Shown one piece after another: positions 35,232 to 44,743 of a DNA stretch of 64,000 nucleotides; the first letter of the stretch is position 1; each line of letters starts with the position of its first letter. Origin of the DNA: Azospirillum ramasamyi (GTDB taxonomy: Bacteria > Pseudomonadota > Alphaproteobacteria > Azospirillales > Azospirillaceae). The position numbers and the translations under genes are program-made. The stretch covers positions 411,001 to 475,000 of the forward strand of contig NZ_CP029832.1 of assembly GCF_003233655.1 (NCBI RefSeq), in the 5' to 3' direction. The notes under the pieces were generated by a model. That model saw only the letters and a program-made list of their open reading frames with translations. It was not told where the DNA came from and made no database searches.

Positions 35232-36437
35232 CTACGCGACGATGCCGGCATCATGAAGACGGCCGATCTCCGCGGAGGGCAGCCCCAGCAGATCGGCCAG
35301 CACCGCGTCGGTGTCCTGCCCCAGGCCGGGCGCCGGGCGATGATCGGTGCGCTCGCCCATGCCGGGAAAGCCGAGCGGCGATCCGGGAACCAGCAGCGAC
35401 CCGACGCCGGGCTGGTCTATTTCACGGAAAAGCGGGTTGGCGGTGGAGCAGCGGGCATCCTCGGCGACGAGCTGGCCGAAATCGCGGTAGGGGCCCCACA
35501 GCACGCCCGAGCCGGCGAATGCGGCCTCGACCTCCGCCAGCTTGCGGGCGGCGAACCAGGGGGCGAGCACGGCGGAGATCGCATCGCGGGCCTGGAAGCG
35601 CCCGCCTTCGTCATCCATGTCCACGCCCATCAGCGGGCCGATCATCGCCAGCCTGTCGGTCAGCCCGGTGGCCTTGCCGAGCGCCTTCCACTGGCGGTTT
35701 GAAATGGCGACGACCATCGCGCGCCGCCCGTCGGCGGTGGCGAAGTCGCGGCCATAGGCGCCATACAGGTCGTTGCCCATCGGCGGACGCACGGCGCCGT
35801 TCACCCGGACATCGGCGAGGTAGCCGAGATTGCCGATGGTCGCCAGCATCACGTCGGCCAGCGCCACCGTCACCTCCTGCCCCCGGCCGGTGCGTCGCCG
35901 ATGCCGTTCGGCCGCCAGCAGCCCGGTGGCGAGGTAGAGGCCGGCCGCCACGTCCCACGCCGGCAGAACATGGTTCACCGGCTCCCCTCCCCTGCCGGTC
36001 GCCATCGGAAATCCGCCGGCGCAGTTGACGGTGTAATCCACCGCCGCCGATCCGTCCGGATTGCCGGTCAGCCGCAGCATGATCAGGTCGTCGCGCTTGG
36101 CGGAAAGCGCCTCGTAGCCCATCCAGCCGCTGGCCGGCAGGTTGGTCAGCAGAAAGCCGGCATCCTCCCCCGACGCGGTGATGATGGCCTGGGCGATCTC
36201 CCGCCCCTCCGGCTTGTCGAGCGCCAGGGTGACCGACCGCTTCGCCTTGTTCAGCGCCGTCCAATAGAGGCTGGTGCCGTCGGGCGCCAGCGGCCAGCGG
36301 CGGTAGTCGATGTTGCCGCCGATGGGGTCGATGCGGATCACCTCCGCGCCCAGCTGGGCCAGCGTCATGCCGCCCAGCGGAGCCGCGACGAAGGCCGAGA
36401 CTTCGACGATGCGCAGATCGGAGAGTAAGGAGGACAT
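35232..36437 (-). CDS. mct: Mesaconyl-CoA C1-C4 CoA transferase (2-methylfumaryl-CoA isomerase)
   Basis: 401 residues, family III CoA transferase. The start SAFVAAPLGGMTLAQLGAEV, the segment NIDYRRWPLAP, the catalytic Asp162 in NHVLPAWDVAAG, GNDLYGAYGRDF and the end GRLHDAGIVA resemble what I recall of Chloroflexus Mct, which moves CoA within mesaconyl-C1-CoA to give mesaconyl-C4-CoA. It follows an SDR gene on the same strand. The product would suit the C4-hydratase encoded at 51421, about 15 kb away on the other arm. A general CaiB-type transferase for another acid is the alternative. Confidence 0.85.
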   Translation of the reverse strand: MSSLLSDLRIVEVSAFVAAPLGGMTLAQLGAEVIRIDPIGGNIDYRRWPLAPDGTSLYWTALNKAKRSVTLALDKPEGREIAQAIITASGEDAGFLLTNLPASGWMGYEALSAKRDDLIMLRLTGNPDGSAAVDYTVNCAGGFPMATGRGGEPVNHVLPAWDVAAGLYLATGLLAAERHRRRTGRGQEVTVALADVMLATIGNLGYLADVRVNGAVRPPMGNDLYGAYGRDFATADGRRAMVVAISNRQWKALGKATGLTDRLAMIGPLMGVDMDDEGGRFQARDAISAVLAPWFAARKLAEVEAAFAGSGVLWGPYRDFGQLVAEDARCSTANPLFREIDQPGVGSLLVPGSPLGFPGMGERTDHRPAPGLGQDTDAVLADLLGLPSAEIGRLHDAGIVA

Positions 36438-36544
36438 GGGAGAGGGCTTCCGCTCGGGGTGGATGGATTGGGGCGGCGGCGGTTTGCCGGAGGGGTGCGG
36501 TCAGCTCGGGGCAAGTCCGCACCCCGACCTTACACGAACCGTCC

Positions 36545-37297
36545 TCAGACGCAGCGGCCGCCGTCGATTTCCAGCACCACGCCGGTGATGAACGCCGCCT
36601 CGTCGGAGGCGAGATACAGCGCGGCATTGGCGACGTCGGAGGGCTGGCCCAGGCGGCCGAGCGGAACGATGCCGAGCATGCGCGCCCGCTTCTCCGGGGT
36701 GTCGCCGCCCATGAAGGTGGCGAGCAGAGGCGTTTCGGTGGCGACCGGAGCCAGCGCGCAGACGCGGATGTTGTCGGGCGCCAGTTCCAGCGCCAGCGAC
36801 TGGGTGATGTTGTGTACCGCGCCCTTCGTGGCGTTGTACCAGACCAGCCCGGGGCGCGGACGCAGCCCGGCGGTGGAGCCGAGGTTGAGGATCACGCCGG
36901 ACTTCTGCGCCCGCATCGTCGCCACCACCGCCTTGGAATAGAGGTAGATCGACTTGACGTTCAGGGCGAAGACGCGGTCGAACTCCTCTTCGGACACGTT
37001 TTCGAACGGGCCGTTGGCGTGGGTGGAGCCGGCGTTGTTCACCAGGATGTCGAGCCGCCCGAACTTCTCGACCGTGGCGGCGATGGTCATCTCGACATCG
37101 GCGGCCTTCGTCACGTTGGCGGCGATGCCGATGGCGGCGTCGCCCAGCCGTTCCGCGACCGCGCGGGCGGCGTCCGCGTTGATGTCGACGACCGCCACGC
37201 GGGCGCCCTCGCGCACGAAGGTTTCGGCCATCGCAAGACCCAGGCCCTGCGCCGCCCCGGTGATCAGGGCAACCTTGCCGTCCAGGCGCTTCGTCAT
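36545..37297 (-). CDS. Short-chain dehydrogenase, FabG-like
   Basis: 250 residues. Cofactor motif TGAAQGLGLAM, acidic residue after beta2 (VAVVDIN) implying NAD preference, LVNNAGSTHA, catalytic Ser in LGSTAGL, YNATK with Tyr and Lys, and C-terminal GVVLEIDGGR. The substrate is unknown; hydroxyacyl or hydroxyacid oxidation would fit the surrounding island. It begins 135 bp after the LysR gene and leads into mct. Confidence 0.92.
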   Translation of the reverse strand: MTKRLDGKVALITGAAQGLGLAMAETFVREGARVAVVDINADAARAVAERLGDAAIGIAANVTKAADVEMTIAATVEKFGRLDILVNNAGSTHANGPFENVSEEEFDRVFALNVKSIYLYSKAVVATMRAQKSGVILNLGSTAGLRPRPGLVWYNATKGAVHNITQSLALELAPDNIRVCALAPVATETPLLATFMGGDTPEKRARMLGIVPLGRLGQPSDVANAALYLASDEAAFITGVVLEIDGGRCV

Positions 37298-37432
37298 TCT
37301 CGGTTCCTCCCCAGGGGATTATGTGTGATGGGGGGAGGCTATCCGCGCCGATCGGGCCGTGCTATGGACCATCCGTCATAACTGCTATCAGTGCCCGAAG
37401 CATAACGCGGTTAAGCACGGCTCCACGTTCCT

Positions 37433-38392
37433 TCAAAGCACGCTGTTCTCCCCCGCGCTGCCGGGAGCGACGACCTTGCCCTTCAGCACGCCGTTGGCGA
37501 CGCATTTGACGACTTCGACATGGATCAGCCGCAGCAGGGCACGGGTCGCCTTCGACACCGGCTGATGCAGCGGCGTCGCGGTGACCAGCATGGCGTTCAT
37601 GTCCTTCGACGCGATCTCGCGCGCGACCAGCCGGCCCTGGCGCACCTCGCGGTGGACGGCGCCGAAGGGAAGAATGGTCGATCCCATCCCCTCCTCCACC
37701 AATTGCTTGATCGCGGTGACGGAGTCGATCTCCATATCGACCTGCAAGTCGATGTCGGCCCGGCGCACCGCCGCGTCCACCACACGGCGCAGGCCGTTCT
37801 CCAGGCCGGGCAGCACGAAACGCAGGTCGCCCAGCATCTCCACCTCGACCTGCCCGTCGTTGCCGGCGCCGGCATCCTTCGCGGACTGCACCAGCAGCAG
37901 GTTCTCCACCAGCAGGGGCGACGACAGCATGCTGCGCCCCCGCCGGGCGTCGTAAAGGACGGCGAGGTCGAGGCGTCCGCCCTCGACCCATTCCAGCAGC
38001 GTGCCGCTGAACACCTCGTGGATGCGCAGTGTGGCGTCGGGATAGTTCTCGTGGAACCGGCGGGCCAGCGGCGCCCCCAGCGTCGCGCAGATCGATGGCG
38101 GCAGACCCAGTGTGACCGACCCGGTCAGCCGTTCCGACTGGTCCTGGATCTCCTCCTTGATCTCCGACAGCGCGCCCAGCAGATGGCGGACCACGTCGTA
38201 CAGCTTGCGTCCCTGCTGCGTCAGCGACACGCCGCGCCCATGACGGTAGAACAGGCTGGTGCGCAGCTCGTGCTCCAGCTTCTGGACCTGCCGGCTGAGC
38301 GCGGGCTGGGTGATGCCAAGCTTGACCGAAGCCTTTGAAAAGCTGCCAAGGTCAGCCACCTGAACAAAGTAGCGCAGTTCCAGAAGTTCCAT
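37433..38392 (-). CDS. LysR-family regulator of the catabolic island
   Basis: 319 residues: winged helix-turn-helix at 1-60 (MELLELRYFVQVADLGSFSK, GITQPALSRQVQKLEHELR) and effector domain from about 90 (SVTLGLPPSICATLGAPLARR, FVLPGLENGLR). The N-terminus resembles Nac/CbbR-type LysR regulators. The start at 38392 is where family members usually start; earlier in-frame Met codons at 38422 and 38533 give a non-conserved extension. It lies between mcd and the SDR-mct pair, so it probably controls the island, with an acid or CoA-pathway effector. Confidence 0.88.
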   Translation of the reverse strand: MELLELRYFVQVADLGSFSKASVKLGITQPALSRQVQKLEHELRTSLFYRHGRGVSLTQQGRKLYDVVRHLLGALSEIKEEIQDQSERLTGSVTLGLPPSICATLGAPLARRFHENYPDATLRIHEVFSGTLLEWVEGGRLDLAVLYDARRGRSMLSSPLLVENLLLVQSAKDAGAGNDGQVEVEMLGDLRFVLPGLENGLRRVVDAAVRRADIDLQVDMEIDSVTAIKQLVEEGMGSTILPFGAVHREVRQGRLVAREIASKDMNAMLVTATPLHQPVSKATRALLRLIHVEVVKCVANGVLKGKVVAPGSAGENSVL

Positions 38393-38591
38393 TCGCGGCG
38401 GGTCTCGTCGTTCGGCCTCCATGTCGGATAGCGAATACGCGAGTATGACACAAGCGGAGTCGCGGCAGGTCAGTCCTGCCCCGTCCTCCGCCGCGTCCAG
38501 CCGTCCTGTCATCGAGCGCAAAGCCTGACGCATCAGGCTTTACGCTTGCCCTCGAACGCCGGGCGCAAGTCGGAACCCGCGCCCGGCGGTA

Positions 38592-40295
38592 TCAGTTGCG
38601 CCGGGTGAGCAGGCCGCGCGCCACGACCTGGGCCTGGATTTCCGCCGCCCCTTCGAAGATGTTCAGGATGCGGGCATCGCACAGCACGCGGCTGATCGGA
38701 TATTCGACGGCGTAGCCGTTGCCGCCGTGGATCTGCACGGCATTGTCGGCATTCGACCAGGCGACGCGCGCGGCCAGCAGCTTCGCCATGCCGGCCTCGA
38801 TGTCGCAGCGGCGGTCGCTGTCCTTCTCCCTCGCGGCGAAATAGGTCAATTGGCGGGCGATCATCGTTTCCACCGCCATCCAGGCCAGCTTGCCGGCGAC
38901 GCGCGGGAAGGCGGCGAGCGGACGGCCGAACTGGATGCGCTCCTGGGCATAGCGCAGGCCGAGTTCCATGGCGTTCTGCGCCACGCCGACGGCGCGGGCG
39001 GCGGTCTGGACGCGGGCGGATTCGAAGGTCGCCATCAGCTGCTTGAAGCCCTGGCCCTCGACACCGCCCAACAGGTTCTCGCGGGGAACGGCGAAGCCGT
39101 CGAAGCCGATTTCGTATTCCTTCATGCCGCGATAACCCAGCACCGGGATCTCGCCGCCGCTCATGCCCTCCGCCGGGAAGGGATCATCCTCGGTGCCGCG
39201 CGGCTTCTCGGCCAACAGCATCGACAGGCCGCGATAGCCGGGAGCGTCGGGATCGGTGCGCACCAGCAGCGTCATCAGATCCGACCGGCTGCCATGGGTG
39301 ATCCACGTCTTCGCCCCGGTGACGCGATAGGTGTCGCCGTCCGCCACCGCGCGGGTGCGCAGGCTGCCCAGGTCGGAGCCGGTGTTGGGCTCGGTGAACA
39401 CGGCGGTCGGCAGGATCTCGCCGGACGCGATGCGCGGCAGCCAGCGCGCCCGCTGTTCGGCGGTGCCGCCCATGCGGATCAGTTCGGCCGCGATCTCCGC
39501 GCGGGTGCCGAGAGAGCCGACGCCGATATAGCCGCGCGACAGCTCCTCCGTCACCACGCACATGGCGAGCTTGCCCATGCCCAGCCCGCCGTCCTCCTCC
39601 GGCACGGTCAGGCCGAACACGCCCATCTCGGCCATCTGCTCGACGACGGCGAGCGGGATCAGCTCGTCCTTCAGATGCCAGTCATGGGCATGCGGCTCCA
39701 CCGCGTCGGCGACGAAACGGCGGAACTGGTCGCGGACCATGTCCAGCGCCTCGTCCTCCAGGGCCGGGTCGCCGAAGCCGCCGCCATGCAGCGCATCGGC
39801 CAGCAGTTCGGCGATGCGCAGCCGGAGGCCGGAGGCGTTGCCGGCGGCGATCAGCCGCCGCACCGCCTCGGTTCGGAAGGCCTCCCGTTCCGCCTCGCCC
39901 AGCCCGAAATCGGCGGGGCGGACGATCTCGCCCTGGCTCATCGCCAGACCGCCGTCGAGCTGGGCCAGATACTCGCCGAACGCCGCCTGGAGCATGGCGG
40001 ATTCCAGCTCGCCCAGCCGGCCGGCGCGGTCGAGCCGTTCCGCCCAGCCCCGCATCTGGCGCAGCGCCTCGGCATAGGTCGCGACCCAGGCGAAGCCATG
40101 CGCCGCCACCTGATGGCGGTCGAGCAGTGCGGCGTCAACGCGCCCATCGGGCGCCACCAGCGCCGCGACGCCGCGCTCCGCCGCCACGGCCAGCTGCGCC
40201 ACCGCGTCCAGCGCCGAGGCCGTGGCCTGCAACAGATCGGGAAGCAGATGCGGAGCGGCTTCGGACGGGCTGACGGTGCTCAAGGTGGAAGACAT
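38592..40295 (-). CDS. mcd: (2S)-methylsuccinyl-CoA dehydrogenase
   Basis: 567 residues. An N-terminal extra domain of about 150 residues (AAHGFAWVATYAEALRQMRG, LQAAFGEYLAQLDGGLAMSQ, GEIVRPADFGL) precedes the acyl-CoA dehydrogenase fold. This extension is characteristic, as I recall, of Mcd of the ethylmalonyl-CoA pathway. Core motifs: AVFTEPNTGSDLGSL, VTGAKTWITHGSRSD, QIHGGNGYAVEYPISRVLCDA and a likely catalytic glutamate in NIFEGAAEI. Mcd oxidises methylsuccinyl-CoA to mesaconyl-C1-CoA and gives electrons to ETF; etfBA lie in the same island. It starts 73 bp after the OdhA-like gene. Confidence 0.85.
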   Translation of the reverse strand: MSSTLSTVSPSEAAPHLLPDLLQATASALDAVAQLAVAAERGVAALVAPDGRVDAALLDRHQVAAHGFAWVATYAEALRQMRGWAERLDRAGRLGELESAMLQAAFGEYLAQLDGGLAMSQGEIVRPADFGLGEAEREAFRTEAVRRLIAAGNASGLRLRIAELLADALHGGGFGDPALEDEALDMVRDQFRRFVADAVEPHAHDWHLKDELIPLAVVEQMAEMGVFGLTVPEEDGGLGMGKLAMCVVTEELSRGYIGVGSLGTRAEIAAELIRMGGTAEQRARWLPRIASGEILPTAVFTEPNTGSDLGSLRTRAVADGDTYRVTGAKTWITHGSRSDLMTLLVRTDPDAPGYRGLSMLLAEKPRGTEDDPFPAEGMSGGEIPVLGYRGMKEYEIGFDGFAVPRENLLGGVEGQGFKQLMATFESARVQTAARAVGVAQNAMELGLRYAQERIQFGRPLAAFPRVAGKLAWMAVETMIARQLTYFAAREKDSDRRCDIEAGMAKLLAARVAWSNADNAVQIHGGNGYAVEYPISRVLCDARILNIFEGAAEIQAQVVARGLLTRRN

Positions 40296-40368
40296 CGGCG
40301 CGTTTCCCCGGTGTTCGTTGTGTTGTGTTTGCCATCGGGACCAACCGTCGCTGAAGACGGCCGTCCCG

Positions 40369-43038
40369 TCACTCCGCCACCGCTTCTTCGCGGGACGGCA
40401 AGCCGGCTTCGACCCCGGCGAAGGCCCGTTCGACCAGCCGGCGCTGGTCGGCGTCATGGTCGCCGTGGAAGCTGCCGGCGGGAGAGGCCGCCTCGGCACG
40501 GGCCACGCAGGCGACGCGCGGTTCGGCGCAGCCGGCCGCCTCCCGCAATGCCTCCAGCCGGCGGTCGAGATAGGTCCAGGCCCCCAGGTTTTCCGGCTCC
40601 TCCTGCACCCACAGGCAGGACGCGTCCGGCCAGCGGCGGAACAGAGCCGACAGCTCCGTCTCGGGCAAAGGATACAGCATCTCCAGCCGCACCACCGCCA
40701 CATCCTCGGCGCCCAGGGCGGCCCGTTCGCGCTCCAGCTCGTAAGCCAGCTTGCCGCTGCACAGCAGGATGCGGGTGGCGCGCTGGCCGGCGGTGACGAC
40801 GACCGGTCGGAAGCCGGTGCCGGGCGCGAAGTCGGCCAGCGCGGACACCGCCGCCGGCAGGCGCAGCAGCGTCTTCGGGCTCAGCACGATCAGCGGCTTC
40901 CGGTCGCGCCGCAGCATCTGCCGGCGCAGCAGGTGGAAGTAGTTCGCCGGGGTGGACGGATGCGCGATGCGGATGTTGTCGCGCGCCGCCATCTGGAGGA
41001 AACGCTCCGGCCGGGCGGAGGAATGCTCCGGCCCCTGCCCTTCCAGCCCGTGCGGCAGCAGGACGACGAGGCCCGAGGGTTGGCGCCACTTGTCTTCCGC
41101 GCTGACGATGAACTGGTCGATCATGATCTGGGCGCCGTTGGCGAAATCGCCGAACTGCGCCTCCCAGATCACCAGCGCGTCGGGCCGCTCCAGGCTGTAG
41201 CCGTATTCGAAGCCGAGCACGGCATATTCCGACAGCGGGCTGTTGACCACGTCGAAGCGGGCCTGTGCGACGCCCAGATGGTTCAGGCTGACATGGCGCT
41301 TCCCGGTGACCGCATCGGTCAGGGCGAAATGCCGGTGGGAGAAGGCGCCGCGAACCACATCCTGGCCGGTCAGCCGCACCGGCACCCCGTCGGCCAGCAG
41401 CGTGGCGAAGGCCAGCGCCTCGCCGGTCGCCCAGTCCAGCGGCTCCTCGGCGCGGCGGCGGATGACGCGCTCCACCTTGCGGTCGACCGCCAGCCCGTCG
41501 GGGATGGCGGCCAGCGCCGCCAGCAGGGCCCGCAGCCGGTCGGAACCGATGCCGGTGTCCGGTTCGGCGGCCGTTGAGCCGCCGGACGCGAACGGCGCCC
41601 AGCGTCCGCCGGGGAAGCCGTCATGGTTCGGCCGGTGATCGGTGGCGGCGGCCAGCGCGTCCTGGAAGCGTGTCTTGTGCCCGGCGGCGAGCGCTTCGGC
41701 GGCGCCCTCCTCCACCAGCCCTTCGGCGGCAAGACGCCCGGCATAGAGCGCGCGGACAGGCGGGTGGGCGTCGATCGCGGCGTAGTCCAGCGGCTGGGTG
41801 AAGCGCGGCTCGTCGATCTCGTTGTGGCCGTTGCGGCGGTAGCCGACGAGGTCGATCACCGCATCGCGCCCGTGCGTCTGCCGGAAGGCGACCGCGAGAT
41901 CGGCGGCCCGCAGCGCCGCGTCGGGATCGTCGGCGTTGACGTGCAGGATGGGGCTGTCCACCGCCTTCCACAGGCCGGTGCAATGGAGGGAGGTCCGCGC
42001 CTCGTCTCGTTCGGTGGTGAAGCCGATCTGGTTGTTGACGATGATATGGATGGTGCCGGCGACGGTGAAGCCGGCGACGCCGGACAGTTGCAGCGCCTCC
42101 GTCACGCTGCCCTGGCCGATCACGCTGGCGTCGGTGTGCAGCAGCACGCACAGCACCCGCCGCGCCTCGCCGCCCTGCTCCCGGACCAGATCCTGCCGTG
42201 CCCGCGCCCGGCCCAGCGTGACCGGATTGATCGCCTCCAGATGCGACGGGTTGGGGGACAGGGTCAGCGCCAGCGTTCCTTCGCCGAAGGACAGGCTGCT
42301 TTCCACCCCCATGTGATAGGGAACGTCGGCGGGAACCGGCGGGTCGGACAGAAAGGGATGCATCCCCTTGATGCCGGCGAACAGCTCGACCAGCGGCTTG
42401 CCCAGCACATTGGCCATCAGGCTCAGCCGGCCGCGGTGCATGGTCCCGACCTGCACCTCGGTGACGCCCGCCGCCGCCGCCGCCGCGAGGATGCGGTCCA
42501 GCAGCGGAGTCAGCGTCTCCATTCCCTCCGCGCCGAACCGCTTCTTGGTCGGGTAGCGGGTGCCGAGCAGCCTTTCGAACTCCTCCGCCGCGCTCAGCAG
42601 CGACAGCGCCCGGCGCCGCGCTTCCGCCGGCGGGGCGGCGGCGGCGACCTCATAGGCGTCGCGCAGCCAGGACCGCAGTGCCGGGTCGTCGATATGGGCG
42701 GTTTCCAGCGTCAGCGTGCCCTGATAGAGCCGTCGCAGCCGCGCGGTCTCCGCATCCTCGGGCGCCGGGCCGGCGGCGGGCGCCGCACGGCCCAGCGGAT
42801 CGAGGGCGGCGGCGGCATGGCCGCGCTGACGGATTTCCTCGTGCTGCAGCAACAGCCGCCCGGCCGCCGGCTCGCCGGGGTCCGGCGAGGCCGGGGTGAG
42901 CGCGCCCAATTCCTCCAGGATCTGGAAGACGGCGCGCCAGCTCACGTCCACCGACGCGGGATCGTCGCGGAAGCGCTCCTGCAGCGCTTCGAGATAGGCG
43001 GCCCCGGCGGCGTTGAGCGGAGAGGACGGCCTAGACAT
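40369..43038 (-). CDS. 2-oxoglutarate dehydrogenase E1-like ThDP enzyme
   Basis: 889 residues, near the length of SucA/OdhA. N-terminal SRPSSPLNAAGAAYLEALQERF, central MHRGRLSLMANVLGKPLVEL, YHMGVESSLSFGEG, LSPNPSHLEAINPVTLGRA, the ThDP site HTDASVIGQGSVTEALQ to NNQIGFTT, and C-terminal CLWVQEEPENLGAW. In ordinary OdhA I expect HGDA; here it is HTDA, a change in the cofactor motif. No E2 or E3 gene is nearby, so these would come from elsewhere. It probably decarboxylates a 2-oxo dicarboxylate. Divergence from normal OdhA and the island context suggest a special substrate. Confidence 0.85.
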   Translation of the reverse strand: MSRPSSPLNAAGAAYLEALQERFRDDPASVDVSWRAVFQILEELGALTPASPDPGEPAAGRLLLQHEEIRQRGHAAAALDPLGRAAPAAGPAPEDAETARLRRLYQGTLTLETAHIDDPALRSWLRDAYEVAAAAPPAEARRRALSLLSAAEEFERLLGTRYPTKKRFGAEGMETLTPLLDRILAAAAAAGVTEVQVGTMHRGRLSLMANVLGKPLVELFAGIKGMHPFLSDPPVPADVPYHMGVESSLSFGEGTLALTLSPNPSHLEAINPVTLGRARARQDLVREQGGEARRVLCVLLHTDASVIGQGSVTEALQLSGVAGFTVAGTIHIIVNNQIGFTTERDEARTSLHCTGLWKAVDSPILHVNADDPDAALRAADLAVAFRQTHGRDAVIDLVGYRRNGHNEIDEPRFTQPLDYAAIDAHPPVRALYAGRLAAEGLVEEGAAEALAAGHKTRFQDALAAATDHRPNHDGFPGGRWAPFASGGSTAAEPDTGIGSDRLRALLAALAAIPDGLAVDRKVERVIRRRAEEPLDWATGEALAFATLLADGVPVRLTGQDVVRGAFSHRHFALTDAVTGKRHVSLNHLGVAQARFDVVNSPLSEYAVLGFEYGYSLERPDALVIWEAQFGDFANGAQIMIDQFIVSAEDKWRQPSGLVVLLPHGLEGQGPEHSSARPERFLQMAARDNIRIAHPSTPANYFHLLRRQMLRRDRKPLIVLSPKTLLRLPAAVSALADFAPGTGFRPVVVTAGQRATRILLCSGKLAYELERERAALGAEDVAVVRLEMLYPLPETELSALFRRWPDASCLWVQEEPENLGAWTYLDRRLEALREAAGCAEPRVACVARAEAASPAGSFHGDHDADQRRLVERAFAGVEAGLPSREEAVAE

Positions 43039-43545
43039 GGCGCTTACCGTTCATGCGGTTGAACATCCGTCGTTTGAGGCGGTTGGGAACAGTTCATCCC
43101 AGACTAGCGGTCGGCCCCTCGTTACGGAGCGCGTGGCGTGCCTGTAACAGATATTCATTGCGGGCATAGCAAACCGTCAGCAGATCCCCGGTTTGGCGGC
43201 GGATGGCGGGCTCCGGCGGAAACGGTTCGTAGTACTGATGGCTTGTCCAGCTTATGGCTGTTATGCCCCCGAAACACATTCCGCTGTGCGGCCGGTTGCG
43301 CCACTGTCACGGTCACCACATGGCCCAGGCGGCCCCCGGCCAATCACCGCCGATGCCGGGAACAGCCGCCGCCAACTCCACGGATACCGTCAGAAGGAGA
43401 CGCCGCGACCACCGTCAATCATCGAATGACAAGGCACCTGTCTGCTCCGCATCGGTGGGACAGCTGTCTTGGCGACAACAGTGGTCTTTGGCGTTCAGCC
43501 GGTATGTTGCCGTCACACAACAAGAACTTCGGGAGGAACAACAAC
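43039..43545. other. 507-bp divergent promoter region of the catabolic island
   Basis: No gene supported. It separates the minus arm (E1-mcd) from the plus arm (dctP onward), so it must hold promoters for both. GCATAGC at 43164-43170 and GTTATGC at 43260-43266 resemble the GCATAAC at 37400-37406 upstream of the SDR-mct pair, possibly shared LysR sites. Confidence 0.6.
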
Positions 43546-44631
43546 ATGAAGCGCCGTCAATTCTTCAAGGGTGCCGCCGTCGCCGCCGGTGCCTCCACGC
43601 TTGCTGCTCCGGCCATCGCGCAGTCGGAGCCGACGATCCGCTGGCGCTGCGTGTCCAGCTTCCCGAAGAACATCGACGTGCTCTATGGCAGCGCCGAGGT
43701 GATGGCGAAGAACGTCGCCGAGGCCACCGACGGCAAGTTCCAGATCCAGGTCTTCGCCGCCGGCGATCTGGTGCCGGCGCTGCAGGCCCTGGACGCCGCC
43801 AGCAACGACACGGTGGAGATGTGCCACACCGCGTCCTACTACTATGTCGGCAAGGATCCGGCCTTCGCCTTCGGCTGCTGCCTGCCCTTCGGGCTGAACA
43901 CCCGCCAGCAGAACGCCTGGTTCTATCACGGCGAGGGCGGCAAGCTGCTGGAGGAGTTCTATGCCGGCTACAATCTGAAGGCGCTTGCCGGCGGCAACAC
44001 CGGCTCCCAGATGGGCGGCTGGTTCCGCAACGAGATCAAGAGCGTCGAGGATCTGAAGGGCCTGAAGTTCCGCATCTCCGGCCTGGGCGGCCAGATCCTG
44101 GCCAAGCTGGGCGTGGTGGCGCAGCAGGTCGGCGGCGGAGACATCTACCCGGCGCTGGAGCGAGGCACCATCGACGCCGCGGAGTTCAACGGCCCCTACG
44201 ACGACGAGAAGCTCGGGCTCTACAAGATCGCGCCGAACTATTACTATCCGGGCTGGTGGGACGGCACCTCGCTCCAGCATTTCTTCATCAACACCAACCG
44301 CTGGAACGCCCTGCCGAAGCACTATCAGGCCGCTCTGACCGCGGCCGCGGCGCTGGCCAACGTCGACAGCGTGGCGCGCTACGACGTGCTGAATCCGGCG
44401 GCCCTGAAGCGCGTGGTCGCCAACGGCGCCAAGCTGCGCGCCTTCCCGCAGGACGTGCTGCAGGCCAGCCACAAGGCGGCGATGGATCTCTATGACGAGC
44501 TGTCGGAAAAGAACCCGGCCTTCAAGAAGTTCTACGAGAGCTACCGCCGCTTCCAGAACGACTCCAACCTGTGGCTCCAGGCATCCGAATACGCCTATGA
44601 CAGCGCCACGCTCCGCCTGACCCGGCGCTGA
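43546..44631 (+). CDS. dctP: TRAP transporter solute-binding protein, TakP-like
   Basis: 361 residues with a Tat-like leader (KRRQFFKGAAVAAGASTLAA, cleavage near AIAQ). The mature part has SSFPKNIDVLYGSAEV, TASYYYVGKDPAFAFG, RNEIKSVEDLKGLKFRISG, and YYYPGWWDGTSLQHFFIN. The PGWW stretch is typical of the TakP/2-oxo-acid or mannitol/chloroaromatic TRAP group. TakP of Rhodobacter binds 2-oxo monocarboxylates. GGGAGG precedes the ATG. First gene of the plus arm. Confidence 0.9.
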   Translation: MKRRQFFKGAAVAAGASTLAAPAIAQSEPTIRWRCVSSFPKNIDVLYGSAEVMAKNVAEATDGKFQIQVFAAGDLVPALQALDAASNDTVEMCHTASYYYVGKDPAFAFGCCLPFGLNTRQQNAWFYHGEGGKLLEEFYAGYNLKALAGGNTGSQMGGWFRNEIKSVEDLKGLKFRISGLGGQILAKLGVVAQQVGGGDIYPALERGTIDAAEFNGPYDDEKLGLYKIAPNYYYPGWWDGTSLQHFFINTNRWNALPKHYQAALTAAAALANVDSVARYDVLNPAALKRVVANGAKLRAFPQDVLQASHKAAMDLYDELSEKNPAFKKFYESYRRFQNDSNLWLQASEYAYDSATLRLTRR

Positions 44632-44743
44632 TCCGCCGTCTCTCCTTGCGATATCCCCGCCATGACCGGGCAGCGGCACCGCCGCTTCCGGCCATGGCGG
44701 CGTCGCGACCTTCGCGACCGGTCTTCCGGGAGAAGCTGCCCCC

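Noticed and set aside
36545..43038. Itaconate degradation cluster (ict-ich-ccl) as the main reading of the island
   Set aside because: The CoA transferase looks more like Mct than itaconate transferases and the acyl-CoA dehydrogenase has the Mcd-type N-terminal domain; kept only as an alternative.
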